The translations under genes were made by a program, and so were the position numbers. A stretch of 27,226 nt of DNA from contig JBFYKH010000016.1 in NCBI GenBank assembly GCA_041306075.1, positions 1 through 27,226 of the forward strand, written 5' to 3'. Position 1 is the stretch's first letter; the number at the start of each line of letters is the position of its first letter. The notes below the pieces were generated by a model. The model saw only the letters and a list, made by a program, of their open reading frames with translations, had not been told where the DNA came from and searched no databases. Shown in pieces: positions 6,854 to 20,590 of this stretch. Source of the DNA: JAHIYG01 sp041306075. Its GTDB lineage: Archaea; Altiarchaeota; Altiarchaeia; IMC4; SCGC-AAA252-I15.

Positions 6854-8581
6854 ATGCTGATGGGCAAGGGCAGGGTGTTTGCGGTCGCCGGGAGGGATTG
6901 GAGGGTGATGCTCGTCCTCTTCGCCTTCGCTTTCGTCCTAAGGTACTATTTCATGGCCGCCGGCCTCCTGCACACGGACTCCGTCATCGAGGCGCGGGCC
7001 GCGGAGGACTTCTACAGGGACTACAGGCTCCGTTACCTGCAGGGCCTCGGGTACCCCGGGGAGTCCGTCGTGATGACCGCCGGGTACGGGTTGTTCAGGC
7101 TCTTCGGGTCTGATAGCGCTGATTATTCGACGAGGTTCATTTCGGTCCTGTTCGGCGCCCTGTGCGTGCCGATGCTGTACCTGTTCGTCCGCCGGGTCAG
7201 CGGCCATGAGACGGCGGGGGCCTATGCGGGGCTCATCCTGTCGTTCCTGCCGGTGCACCTGTCGCTTTCGACGTTCGGGAAGGGGCATGGGATAGAGCTC
7301 TTCTTCCTCCTCTTGTCGGCGTACCTTGCGGTGGAGGCGGGGGCCAAAAGGACGCTTAAGCTGAAGGTGCTGGCTGGGCTGTGCATGGGGTTCACGGTGG
7401 CGGTGAGGCAGACGAGCGCCCTCTTCATACCGGCGTACATACTATTATACTATCTGGAGTCCGGCCCCCCCTTCAGGCTCGCCCGCAGTGGCGAGAACCT
7501 GGCCTTGAAGGTGAGGGAGCGGCCGAGTGCTGTGGCATCGGACCTGGCGGTCCTAGTCCTCCTGCCGCCCGCCGTGTTCGTCCTCGCCTACGTGCCGCTC
7601 ATGTACTACGACCCCGGCTACTCCCTCCTTGGGGCGATACGGTCCTTCAGCCAGGAGGCGGACGCGGGCTTCAGCCCGTGGTCGCCGCTCGTGAAGCTGT
7701 CCCTGGAGTATTCGACCAAGTCCCTGAGCGAGCTCGGATGGCTCCTCGCCCTGGCGGGCGCCGTGGCGGCCTGGCGCTCAAACAGGAGGCTCGCCACAGC
7801 CCTCCTCGTCTGGTTCGCGGTGATGTTCATATACCTGAGCAACGTCGCCATGCTCTCCCCCAGGTTCGTGATACCGGCCCTCGCGGTCCCGGTGATACTG
7901 GCGGCCTACGCCGCTGACTGGGCGGGCGGCAGGTGGGGTCAGCCGGCGGCGCTCGCAATCGTGCTCATACTCCTGGCGACGATGGTGTGGAGGAGCGACA
8001 TCTACCCGGTGCTCGAGTACAGGCGGCAGCACTGCGGCCCCTGCGACTTCTCAAGGATGCTCGGGAACATAACGTCGCCGGACTCGGTGATAATCGCGAT
8101 GGACGAGAGCGTCCACTATGAGTACTACGCGAAGAGGGCGGCGACCGGGCATCCGAGCGGCAACGACATCTTGGACTCCGGGAAGGTGGAGGCTAGCCTC
8201 GCGTACCTGGAGGCCCTACTCAGGAACGGGAGCGACGTGTACGCGACGACCCAGGGCCTGGGCTACGACATCCCGGTGGGCGCGCTCGCCAGCATCATCG
8301 GCTACGGCGACGACGGGAGGCTCTTCAACAGGCAGAACGGGAGGATTTACTCGAACGTCAGGTACGACCCGGGGAGGGGGGCGATGGTGGACGCCGCCGA
8401 CGGCGGGCAGCTGCCGGTCACCGGCCTATTCGGCCTGGAGCTAAACGACAGGTTCAGGGTCATACCCGTCGGGATGATGGAGAACGAGGACTGGCATCAC
8501 AGCGACCTGGAGCCCGCCGTCTACAAGGCCTTCGTGTTCAACGTCACATTGAGGAAGCCGGAGCTGGCAGGCGCGCCATGA
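6854..8581 (+). CDS. GT-C multispanning glycosyltransferase (PMT/ArnT-like, GT39-type)
   Basis: The product has 575 residues. It opens with a membrane span (about residues 15-37), followed by an external loop with an acidic patch (LLHTDSVIEARAAEDFYRD). In GT-C enzymes this is where the catalytic Asp/Glu sits. Roughly eight further spans run to about residue 385. A soluble, probably extracytoplasmic, C-terminal domain of about 180 residues follows. This architecture is that of PMT/ArnT-like enzymes that take sugar from a polyprenol-phosphate donor and add it to protein or lipid outside the cell. The DPM1-like gene just upstream would supply the donor. An alternative ATG at 6860 has a better-spaced GGGG upstream. 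The TGA overlaps the ATG of the endonuclease Q gene by four bases (ATGA). The exact GT family is inferred from architecture, not a full signature. Confidence 0.8.
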   Translation: MLMGKGRVFAVAGRDWRVMLVLFAFAFVLRYYFMAAGLLHTDSVIEARAAEDFYRDYRLRYLQGLGYPGESVVMTAGYGLFRLFGSDSADYSTRFISVLFGALCVPMLYLFVRRVSGHETAGAYAGLILSFLPVHLSLSTFGKGHGIELFFLLLSAYLAVEAGAKRTLKLKVLAGLCMGFTVAVRQTSALFIPAYILLYYLESGPPFRLARSGENLALKVRERPSAVASDLAVLVLLPPAVFVLAYVPLMYYDPGYSLLGAIRSFSQEADAGFSPWSPLVKLSLEYSTKSLSELGWLLALAGAVAAWRSNRRLATALLVWFAVMFIYLSNVAMLSPRFVIPALAVPVILAAYAADWAGGRWGQPAALAIVLILLATMVWRSDIYPVLEYRRQHCGPCDFSRMLGNITSPDSVIIAMDESVHYEYYAKRAATGHPSGNDILDSGKVEASLAYLEALLRNGSDVYATTQGLGYDIPVGALASIIGYGDDGRLFNRQNGRIYSNVRYDPGRGAMVDAADGGQLPVTGLFGLELNDRFRVIPVGMMENEDWHHSDLEPAVYKAFVFNVTLRKPELAGAP

Positions 8582-9801
8582 TAGAGCTCGACGTCGACTT
8601 CCACATACACGGCAGATATTCCGGCGGCGTCTCGTCGGAGATGAGCGTCCCCCTCCTCGCCTCACAGGCGCCCCTGAAGGGGCTGGACGTCGTCGCCACC
8701 GGCGACGCCCTCCACGGAGGCTGGCGCAGGCACCTTGCGGACACGCTCAAGGAGGACGGAGGGCTATACTCGGCCCATGGCTCGCCTGCGAAGTTCATCG
8801 TCCAGACGGAGGTGGAGGACGCCAGGCGCGTCCACCATCTGATACTCCTGCCTTCTCTGGAGGCTGCCGGGGAGCTTGCCGGAAGGCTCGGCAGACACTC
8901 CGCCAACATCGACTCGGACGGGAGGCCCAACGTCTCCCTGACCGGGGCCGAGATAGCCGACGAGGTCGTCAAGGTCGACGGCCTCCTCGGGCCGGCGCAC
9001 GCGTTCACGCCGTGGACCGCCGTCTACAAGGAGTACGGGAGCCTCGGGGAATGCTACGGCGGCGGCCTCGCGCATGTGGACTTCCTGGAGCTCGGCCTCT
9101 CCGCGGACACTGGTTTGGCCGACAGGATACCCGAGCTCTCCCGTCTCACGTTCATGAGCAACAGCGACTGCCACAGCCCCTGGCCGCACAGGCTAGGGAG
9201 AGAGTTCAACAGGCTGTCGGTCGACTGCGCGTCGTACGACGAGATAAGGAAGGCTGTGAGGAGGGAGGCGGGCAGGAGGTTCGTCCTGAACGCCGGCCTC
9301 AACCCGCTCGAGGGGAAGTATCATGTGACCGCGTGCAGCCGCTGCTTCCTCAAGTTCAGGTGGGGGGAGGCCTTGAAGCTTGGGAGGCGGTGCCCGGAGT
9401 GCAGGGGCATCATAAAGAAGGGGGTGGCGGACAGGATAGGGGAGCTTGCGAAGACCGTGAAGCCCGTGCACCCGGAGCACAGGCCGCCGTACATGCACAT
9501 CATCCCGCTCGCGGAGGCTGTAGCACTCGCCACCGGCACCGCGACGTTGACGGCAAGGCGGGTGAAGTCCAGGTGGGATGCGTTGGTCGCCAGGTTCGGC
9601 TCCGAAATAAACATCCTCGTGGACGAGGATATCGGCGCCGTATTGGCCGCCGACCCCGAGGTCGGCAGGGTCATAAGGCTCTTCAGGGACGGGAGGATGC
9701 GTTACGTGGCCGGCGGGGGCGGCATGTACGGGAGGCCCACGCTCACCGGCGAGAAGGACAGGCATTACTCCCGAGGGCAGAAGTCGCTCGCCGACTATTA
9801 G
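8578..9801 (+). CDS. endoQ: Endonuclease Q (PHP-domain DNA repair nuclease)
   Basis: The product has 407 residues, the usual length for EndoQ. The PHP metal-dependent hydrolase domain is clear: DFHIHGRYSGG near the N-terminus, VVATGDALHGGW, HAFTPW, and SNSDCHSPWPHRLGREFN. After it comes a four-cysteine zinc site (Cys253, Cys256, Cys272, Cys275, in CSRCF and CPEC), then a helical C-terminal part. EndoQ, known from Thermococcales and some other archaea and bacteria, cuts DNA on the 5' side of deaminated bases (uracil, hypoxanthine, xanthine) and AP sites. The four-base ATGA overlap with the upstream membrane glycosyltransferase indicates co-transcription, which is an odd pairing of DNA repair with envelope glycosylation and is probably just economy of promoters. 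All PHP metal ligands I can recognise are present. Confidence 0.9.
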   Translation: MIELDVDFHIHGRYSGGVSSEMSVPLLASQAPLKGLDVVATGDALHGGWRRHLADTLKEDGGLYSAHGSPAKFIVQTEVEDARRVHHLILLPSLEAAGELAGRLGRHSANIDSDGRPNVSLTGAEIADEVVKVDGLLGPAHAFTPWTAVYKEYGSLGECYGGGLAHVDFLELGLSADTGLADRIPELSRLTFMSNSDCHSPWPHRLGREFNRLSVDCASYDEIRKAVRREAGRRFVLNAGLNPLEGKYHVTACSRCFLKFRWGEALKLGRRCPECRGIIKKGVADRIGELAKTVKPVHPEHRPPYMHIIPLAEAVALATGTATLTARRVKSRWDALVARFGSEINILVDEDIGAVLAADPEVGRVIRLFRDGRMRYVAGGGGMYGRPTLTGEKDRHYSRGQKSLADY

Positions 9802-9804
9802 GGC

Positions 9805-9812
9805 TTATATTT
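9805..9812 (+). promoter_or_regulatory. TATA box for gene at 9836
   Basis: TTATATTT lies in the 34-base gap after the endonuclease Q gene, centred about 27 bases before the ATG at 9836, which marks a new leaderless transcription unit. Confidence 0.6.
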
Positions 9813-9835
9813 CCCATTGGGTAATAGTTCCACGT

Positions 9836-10465
9836 ATGAGGCTCGTCTTGGCGGTTTCGGTTGTTGTGCTGTTGTCGGCGTCGTATGCGGCAGCCGAAGG
9901 CACCGCCACCATAGAGGGCTACGTCAGGGACTCCAACAGCGGCAACAGCATACCCGGCCTGCGGGTGGACGTGTATTCGGCTGACGACCACGGGAACATT
10001 GTCGGCGGTGGGAGGACGGACGGGAACGGCTTCTACAGCGTCAACGTCTCCGCAGGGAGGTATTACGACGTCTACCTCAGGACGGAGGTGGGCAACCCGA
10101 ACCAGAGGACCACGGAGGATGTGAGGGAGGGGGCGGTGTATCCCGTCAACTTCAACGTGGCCGTGGAGTCGAGCTACCAGAACACGATAATAGACAAGTA
10201 CGGCATCGGCATAGTGATAGCGGTCGCCCTCCTCGTCGTCATCCTGATAGTCTACGACCAGGTGAGTTCAAGGAAGAAGTCCAGGGGGCCGGACCTCGGG
10301 GAGCTGAGGCGCGAGAGGGACCAGCTCCGGGAGATGGTCAACATGGCGAAAGCCAAGTATCATAGGCGGGAGATAGACGAGGAGAGCTTCAGGGAGATTA
10401 CGAGGGACCAGCAGGAGAGGCTTATTGAGCTTGAGTCCAGAATCAAGGTCCTTGAGGGAAAGTAA
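9836..10465 (+). CDS. Exported single-span protein: Cna_B-like domain, TM, coiled coil
   Basis: The 209-residue protein has a clear signal peptide (MRLVLAVSVVVLLSASYAAA). Residues about 22-105 form a carboxypeptidase-regulatory/Cna_B-like beta domain, with ATIEGYVRDSNSGNSIPGLR, a DGNGFYSV turn and the closing strand AVYPVNFNV. One membrane span follows at about residues 122-142 (GIGIVIAVALLVVILIVYDQ). Residues 150-209 are a charged cytoplasmic coiled coil, with a SHOCT-like stretch (KAKYHRREIDEESFREITRD) of the kind often involved in oligomerisation. It could link an extracellular sensing or scaffold domain to the cytoplasm, but no function is known to me. It precedes the giant repeat protein gene by 208 bases, with T-rich terminator-like sequence right after its stop. 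Confidence 0.85.
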   Translation: MRLVLAVSVVVLLSASYAAAEGTATIEGYVRDSNSGNSIPGLRVDVYSADDHGNIVGGGRTDGNGFYSVNVSAGRYYDVYLRTEVGNPNQRTTEDVREGAVYPVNFNVAVESSYQNTIIDKYGIGIVIAVALLVVILIVYDQVSSRKKSRGPDLGELRRERDQLREMVNMAKAKYHRREIDEESFREITRDQQERLIELESRIKVLEGK

Positions 10466-10470
10466 AGGTA

Positions 10471-10494
10471 TATTTTCGTTTTTTGGGGCTTTTT
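10471..10494 (+). terminator. T-rich terminator after gene at 9836
   Basis: Runs TATTTTCG, TTTTTT and CTTTTT follow the TAA at 10463-10465 within 30 bases. Stretches of T downstream of a stop codon are the usual signature of archaeal intrinsic termination. The tract continues into the imperfect palindrome at 10487-10506. Confidence 0.55.
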
Positions 10495-10506
10495 GGCAAA
10501 AATGCC
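10487..10506. repeat. Imperfect inverted repeat in intergenic region
   Basis: GGCTTTTTGGCAAAAATGCC matches its own reverse complement at 16 of 20 positions. It sits at the end of the T-rich tract and could form a hairpin in the transcript of the upstream gene or be a protein-binding site. Confidence 0.4.
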
Positions 10507-10527
10507 TTGTATTGAACATTGTACAAG
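10506..10527. repeat. Inverted repeat CTTGTA-N10-TACAAG
   Basis: Two perfect six-base arms are separated by ten bases immediately before a TATTTATA element at 10528. Its position upstream of a good TATA-like sequence suggests a possible activator or operator site for the giant gene, but no regulator is recognised. Confidence 0.4.
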
Positions 10528-10535
10528 TATTTATA
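10528..10535 (+). promoter_or_regulatory. Candidate TATA box upstream of giant repeat gene
   Basis: TATTTATA is a strong TATA-like element in the 208-base AT-rich gap. Transcription from it would start near 10558 and give a leader of about 115 bases before the ATG at 10674, unlike the leaderless pattern elsewhere. A weaker CATAAAA at about 10651-10657 lies about 20 bases from the ATG. I saw no tRNA or small ORF of note in the gap. Confidence 0.4.
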
Positions 10536-10673
10536 CCCATCCTGCGTAGAATAACCAAGTAAATTGGCAATATACGGCGCGCGTGGGAAAAAAGGGTGGT
10601 GCAGGGGAAAAGATTCTTGTCCGACACACCATACAACATGCGCCGGATGCCATAAAACGGAACCGCTCAAAAA

Positions 10674-16172
<5,499 letters not shown>

Positions 16173-16190
16173 GCCGCCGGGCCCCGCAGG

Positions 16191-16198
16191 ATTATTAT
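16191..16198 (+). promoter_or_regulatory. TATA box for beta-propeller gene
   Basis: ATTATTAT is centred about 26 bases before the ATG at 16221. It overlaps the ATG at 16197, which argues that 16221 is the real start. Confidence 0.55.
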
Positions 16199-16220
16199 GC
16201 CCTCCGGGGGAGATTGTAAC

Positions 16221-19200
16221 ATGAAGGCTCTACTCGCCTTGGCGCTGACGTTGCTCTTCGCCGCGTCGGTTTCGGCTCAGCCGAGGCTGACCTGGGAGTA
16301 CAAGGCCGCGGGCACTGTGTCGACGGACCTTGCCGTCGACGGGGGCGTCTTGTTCTTCGGTTCCTCGTCGCCTTCGCCAGAGAACCCGAACAGGACGGTC
16401 GGCCGCGTATACGGCCTGAACGCGTCCACGGGCAGGCTCGTAGTCAACCACACGTCGCCCGCCGGCGTCTATTCCACGCCGGAGTTCCACGGGGGGCTCG
16501 TGGTATACGGCTGCGACAACGGCGTCGTGTATGCGGTGGACAGGAGCACCGGCCAGGGGGTCTGGAGCTTCGTGTCAGACGGCATGGTCCGCTCGTCGCC
16601 TGTCGTGCACAACGGCGTCGTCTACGTCGGCTCCGACGACGGGAGACTGTACGCCCTCAAGGCCGGTTCCGGGAAGCTTCTCTGGAGCTACAGGGCGGGC
16701 GCCCCGGTCGTCTCCGAGCCGCTGTTCGACCGCTGGAGGATATACTTCCCTGCAGGCAACAGGAAGGCGTACTCGCTCACCAACGTCTCCGGCAGCCTCA
16801 TATGGAGCCGGGACTTCAGGGGGGAGGCGAAGTCGAGGCCGGCAGTATACCGGGATTTTATAATATACGCTACGTCGGACAGGAGGGTGACGGCGCTCGA
16901 CAAATACACGGGGGAGACCGTCTGGAACAGGACGTTCAACGGCACATTATACGGGTCCCCCGCAGTATACGGGGACTTGGCTTGCGTGTCTGCGGGCGAC
17001 AGGACGGTCAGCTGCCTGTCCGCTAAGACCGGGGACACGGCCTGGACGGCGGTGTTGAACGATAGCCCCCAGTCGGCGCCAAGGATAGCGTCGGGGACGC
17101 TGTACGCCGCCGCAGGCTCGACCGTGTACGCCTACGGGGCTGCCGACGGCTCACCCCTCTATAGACTTAACGTCTCCGGCCTGGTGAGGAAGACCCCGCA
17201 GACGGCGGACAGGACGCTCTACGTGGCGGCAGGCTCATACGTGAAGGCCTACGGCGGCAGCGCCGACATCAGGGTCGCGTCGATAGAAGTAAGCCCCCGC
17301 GTGCCTGCTGCTGGGGAGGCTGCCACCGTGGAGGCGACGGTGACGAACGCCGGCGACTCGGTCGCGGCGGACGTCGAGGTGAGGGCCTACGTGGACCGGG
17401 CGAACGCATCCTCGGGTAGGATGACGCTGCACCCCGGAGAGAACATGACGTTCAGGTTCAACGTCACCGGCGGATACGGGAGGCACCTGGTGGAGGTGAA
17501 CGCCGACGAAGCCGGCCGCATAGTCGACGTCAACCGCTCCGACAACCGCGCAGGCATGGTATACTCGACGGCGGCGGAATGGACGATTCCCGGCGGAGGC
17601 CTCAACAGGACCGGGCACCAGAGCCGGACGGAGAGGTTCACTGCCAACGACACCCAGGTCACTTGGTCCTGCAGACCCGAGAGGGAAAATGCTACACTAG
17701 AGTTCCCACGCGGCCTCCTCGAAGGCTACTCGACTGCCATGCGCAGCGGGGCCCGGGGAATCGAGGTATGGCTCTCCTGCGAATACTACCCGAGGAGGGG
17801 TTACCCGGCGGGGAGGCTGAACTCCACGTGGGCTTGCAGGAGCAGGAACGCCACCGGCATAACGGACCTGGAACTCGACGCATACAGGGACTACGTCTTC
17901 GGCAACGGGAGCTGCGCCGGCAAACAGGCAGTATCAAAATCGTTCATGATGCTGTTCGAATGCACGGGGACTGGGACCGGCGACATACCGCCCGAGAACG
18001 CGTGGATGACGCTGGACTGCTCGCGGCATGAGCCCGGGAACGCGACCTGCGGCTACGCGACAGGCTGGAGCTGCTACGAGAGATACGGCAGCAACCACTC
18101 CCTCAAGGCCCTTGCCGAAGCCAAAGGATACCCGTACATGGGGGCCGCCTTGGGGCGGGGCGTCAACGCATCATCCTACCGGAGCCTCTGGAACGCCTCC
18201 TCGGGGGGGAAGGCCACGTCGCCCGTCATCCTCGACCTGGACGGCAGCGGAGACGGCATGCTGGAGACGGTGTACGGCAGCTGGGACGGGCGGGTCTACG
18301 CCGTATCCAGCGACGGGCGCCCACTGTGGACCGCAGGACTCGGAGGGAGGGTGGAGACTGTGTCCGCGGCCGACCTGGACCGGGACGGGAGGAGGGAGAT
18401 ACTGGCGGGGACGTCCGACGGGAGACTCGTGCTCATCGGCCGGGACGGGACAGTGGAGTGGACGTACAATGCCGGCGGCGGGGTGGCGCACAGCCCCCTC
18501 GCCCTGGACGTCGACAACACCCCCGAATACGAGGCCGTCTTCGGCTCAGGCGACAAGAGCATAACCGCGGTCAGCCACGACGGCTTGAAAGTCTGGTCAT
18601 ACAACATGACCGGGAAGCCGTCCACCGACCCCGCCGCCGCCGACCTGGACGGCGACGGGAGAGACGAGGTCATCGTCGGCTCAGACGACAACATCCTGTA
18701 CGCCCTGAGGACGCCGCCGTACAAGGTCTGGATGTACCAGGGCAACGGCGACATAAGCGGGGCGGCGGCCACCCAGCCGAACAGGAGGAAGCCCGTGGAA
18801 ATCCTGGCCACAAGCTGGGACGGACGCCTCTACGGCCTCGCCTACGGAACAATGGGCTCCGAAGACTCAAAGCGGGTCTGCTCAAACGGCGTGTGCACGA
18901 GGGAGGGGGGCGAGAAGACGATGCTCAGGCAACGCTGGAACTACACCGCGGCAGGACCCGTACAGGCGGCGCCCGCAGTCGCCGACATAGACGGCGACGG
19001 GAGCATGGAGGCCGTCTTCGGCTCGGACGACAGGAGCCTGTACGCCGTCAACATGAGCGGCTACAGGCTCTTCAGGTACACGACGAGCGGGCCCGTCCGC
19101 TCCGCGCCCGCCCTAGCGGACCTCGACATGGACGGCGCCTCCGAGATAATATTCGGATCCGACGACGGCAGGGCCTACATAATCAACGGCCGCGGCGAAA

Positions 19201-19331
19201 CCCTCTGGACGGCAGACCTGAACAGCACGATACGCACCAGGCCCGCAGTCGCGGACGTCGACGCGGACGGACGTTTAGAATTCGCGATAGCAGCCGACGA
19301 CGGAACTGTGAGGATGCACAAGGCGGAGTGA
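16221..19331 (+). CDS. Secreted double beta-propeller protein (PQQ-like and FG-GAP-like) with CARDB domain
   Basis: From the ATG at 16221 the product has 1036 residues. The in-frame ATG at 16197 is rejected because a TATA box covers it and because MKALLALALTLLFAASVSAQ is a proper signal peptide. Residues 25-345 are PQQ-like/BamB-like blades (VVYVGSDDGRLYALKAGSGK, LLWSY). Residues 347-445 are a CARDB-type Ig domain (ADIRVASIEVSPRVPAAGEA). A Cys-containing insert follows to about residue 660. Residues 663-1036 form a second propeller whose blades carry DLDGDGRDEV, DIDGDGSMEA, DLDMDGASEI and DVDADGRLEF, calcium-binding-like loops as in FG-GAP/VCBS repeats. There is no C-terminal anchor. It is probably an extracellular binding or scaffold protein; PQQ itself need not bind. 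Its stop abuts the stop of the convergent nucleotidyltransferase gene with no gap. Confidence 0.9.
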   Translation: MKALLALALTLLFAASVSAQPRLTWEYKAAGTVSTDLAVDGGVLFFGSSSPSPENPNRTVGRVYGLNASTGRLVVNHTSPAGVYSTPEFHGGLVVYGCDNGVVYAVDRSTGQGVWSFVSDGMVRSSPVVHNGVVYVGSDDGRLYALKAGSGKLLWSYRAGAPVVSEPLFDRWRIYFPAGNRKAYSLTNVSGSLIWSRDFRGEAKSRPAVYRDFIIYATSDRRVTALDKYTGETVWNRTFNGTLYGSPAVYGDLACVSAGDRTVSCLSAKTGDTAWTAVLNDSPQSAPRIASGTLYAAAGSTVYAYGAADGSPLYRLNVSGLVRKTPQTADRTLYVAAGSYVKAYGGSADIRVASIEVSPRVPAAGEAATVEATVTNAGDSVAADVEVRAYVDRANASSGRMTLHPGENMTFRFNVTGGYGRHLVEVNADEAGRIVDVNRSDNRAGMVYSTAAEWTIPGGGLNRTGHQSRTERFTANDTQVTWSCRPERENATLEFPRGLLEGYSTAMRSGARGIEVWLSCEYYPRRGYPAGRLNSTWACRSRNATGITDLELDAYRDYVFGNGSCAGKQAVSKSFMMLFECTGTGTGDIPPENAWMTLDCSRHEPGNATCGYATGWSCYERYGSNHSLKALAEAKGYPYMGAALGRGVNASSYRSLWNASSGGKATSPVILDLDGSGDGMLETVYGSWDGRVYAVSSDGRPLWTAGLGGRVETVSAADLDRDGRREILAGTSDGRLVLIGRDGTVEWTYNAGGGVAHSPLALDVDNTPEYEAVFGSGDKSITAVSHDGLKVWSYNMTGKPSTDPAAADLDGDGRDEVIVGSDDNILYALRTPPYKVWMYQGNGDISGAAATQPNRRKPVEILATSWDGRLYGLAYGTMGSEDSKRVCSNGVCTREGGEKTMLRQRWNYTAAGPVQAAPAVADIDGDGSMEAVFGSDDRSLYAVNMSGYRLFRYTTSGPVRSAPALADLDMDGASEIIFGSDDGRAYIINGRGETLWTADLNSTIRTRPAVADVDADGRLEFAIAADDGTVRMHKAE

Positions 19332-19952
19332 CTAGAGTTCTTCAGCCAGCCTGCAGATTCTCCTTGCCGCTTCGATGTCGGCGCCGTATTTCTTTTCCAT
19401 GAAGACTCCCTTGAAGGAGTCGATGAACCCCTTGTCGTCCAGGATTGAGTTCAGCCGCTCCAGGTTCCCCTTGATCCGCTTCCGGTCCCCCATCAGGAGT
19501 AACGGTTTCACGAGTTCCGGGTCCGTCCCCGCGGATAATGCGACCACGTCCCTCAAGTCCGTCGGCCTGCCGGAGTGCAGTTTCATGGCGATGAGGGTCT
19601 CCTTCCCCGGGACCAGGGCCGTGGCTTCCCCCGAGGTTCCCGTGATTTTCCTGGGTTTGGAGTCCTTCAGGAGGGTGTCGAAGCTGAACGCCGCCCCCGT
19701 CTGCCTGACGCCCAAGCCGCCCACAAGGACGTCAACGCTAATCCTGTCCTCCTCCCGCTCGTACCTTATGAACCTCGACGAGTAGACGTTCTCAAGCTCC
19801 CTTGAGGCGGTCTTCCTGAACCCTATTTTTTCGAGGGCGTCCTCGAATCTCCCGGCGTCCCCGTGGGACACGACTATGTCCGCGTCCACGGAGAACCTGT
19901 GCCTGTAGGCGGACACGCCGTATCCTCCGATGACTACGAACGTCAGAAACAT
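19332..19952 (-). CDS. AbiEii-like nucleotidyltransferase
   Basis: The open frame gives 206 residues. The start FVVIGGYGVSAYRHRFSVDADIVV-type segment (GG, then R-x-S-x-D-x-D) is the nucleotidyltransferase active-site motif, as in AbiEii/MNT-like toxins and related proteins. A later KLHSGRPTDLRDVV (K..R...KD-like) fits the second half of the AbiEii family. Oddly, the glycine pair lies only nine residues from the ATG, so the usual N-terminal helix is missing. An in-frame TGA lies eight codons before this ATG, and no ribosome-binding site is seen. The gene overlaps the upstream winged-helix frame by 161 bases. Either it is translated by coupling from inside that gene, or a single-base indel has broken one longer winged-helix/nucleotidyltransferase protein. 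The role is probably toxin-like or regulatory; activity is inferred. Confidence 0.75.
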   Translation of the reverse strand: MFLTFVVIGGYGVSAYRHRFSVDADIVVSHGDAGRFEDALEKIGFRKTASRELENVYSSRFIRYEREEDRISVDVLVGGLGVRQTGAAFSFDTLLKDSKPRKITGTSGEATALVPGKETLIAMKLHSGRPTDLRDVVALSAGTDPELVKPLLLMGDRKRIKGNLERLNSILDDKGFIDSFKGVFMEKKYGADIEAARRICRLAEEL

Positions 19953-20589
19953 TCGACACCGACTCCGCGTACTTCACGCCCAACTTCCGTTTGTAGGCGT
20001 TCTGCACCATCTCCAAGGCAGGCTCGAAGTTGTATATGTTCGCCTTCATGTACGCTATGGTGTCGTCCAAGCTGTCGACCGGCACGCCCTTGTGGCATGC
20101 CACCTTGAAGTCCCGGGACAACTCCGGCATGTAGCGGATTCCGTCGCCCGGGCCGTGCTTCAAGCCTAATTTCCCGCAGTATCCCTTGAATGTCTCCCAG
20201 TCAGATTCCGCCAACCGTATGAAAATGGGGTAGTGTCCCCTGTACCTTGAGATGTTGTATCCCCCCTCGGTCCAGACGTAGACGGCGTCCGTCTTCGTGA
20301 AACAGTATTTCGCGCCGAACAACGGCAAGACGGAGTAGTGGAAGGCCACGTCGCCCCTGAAGCCTTCCCTGATGTAGGCCAAGGTCCGCCGGTAGAACCG
20401 GTTGTCGGCGTTCAAGGACAATCCCGTTCGCGTCTCCCGGAACACGCCCAACCCAGCCAACTCCTTCACCCACTTGTGCGTCCACCCGTATGACAAGCCG
20501 ATTCTCTTGGAGATGGCGTTGATGCTGTCCACCCCCCGGGCGGAGATGATTATGCTGGCCACATGCGGGTTCAAGATGCCGATATCCAT
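19792..20589 (-). CDS. Winged-helix protein paired with the nucleotidyltransferase (AbiEi-like role)
   Basis: The open frame gives 265 residues. Residues about 10-60 form a winged helix (ISKRIGLSYGWTHKWVKELA), followed by an alpha/beta domain with YCFTKTDAVYVWTEGGYNIS and VPVDSLDDTIAYMKANIY. This layout, upstream of a nucleotidyltransferase, resembles AbiEi-type antitoxin regulators of type IV toxin-antitoxin systems, but the similarity is one of arrangement and I did not recognise a diagnostic signature. The last 50 or so residues (after KYAESVSNV) are Arg-rich and look like an out-of-frame reading of the nucleotidyltransferase gene, so the native protein probably ends or shifts frame near 19950. 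A TATA box and a palindromic operator sit at its start, consistent with autoregulation. Confidence 0.7.
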   Translation of the reverse strand: MDIGILNPHVASIIISARGVDSINAISKRIGLSYGWTHKWVKELAGLGVFRETRTGLSLNADNRFYRRTLAYIREGFRGDVAFHYSVLPLFGAKYCFTKTDAVYVWTEGGYNISRYRGHYPIFIRLAESDWETFKGYCGKLGLKHGPGDGIRYMPELSRDFKVACHKGVPVDSLDDTIAYMKANIYNFEPALEMVQNAYKRKLGVKYAESVSNVSDVRSHRRIRRVRLQAQVLRGRGHSRVPRGRREIRGRPRKNRVQEDRLKGA

Positions 20590-20590
20590 G

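Noticed and set aside
10576..10673. Possible tRNA or small RNA gene in the gap before the giant gene
   Set aside because: GGTG/CACC pairing is visible, but no cloverleaf, anticodon arm or C/D box could be built.
18326..19402. Open frame of 358 residues overlapping the propeller gene
   Set aside because: It is an Arg-rich shifted-frame reading of the propeller repeats without a start signal or recognisable domain.
19940..19960. Programmed frameshift site
   Set aside because: There is no slippery homopolymer or X XXY YYZ heptamer, so programmed recoding is not asserted; an indel or a coupled start is simpler.
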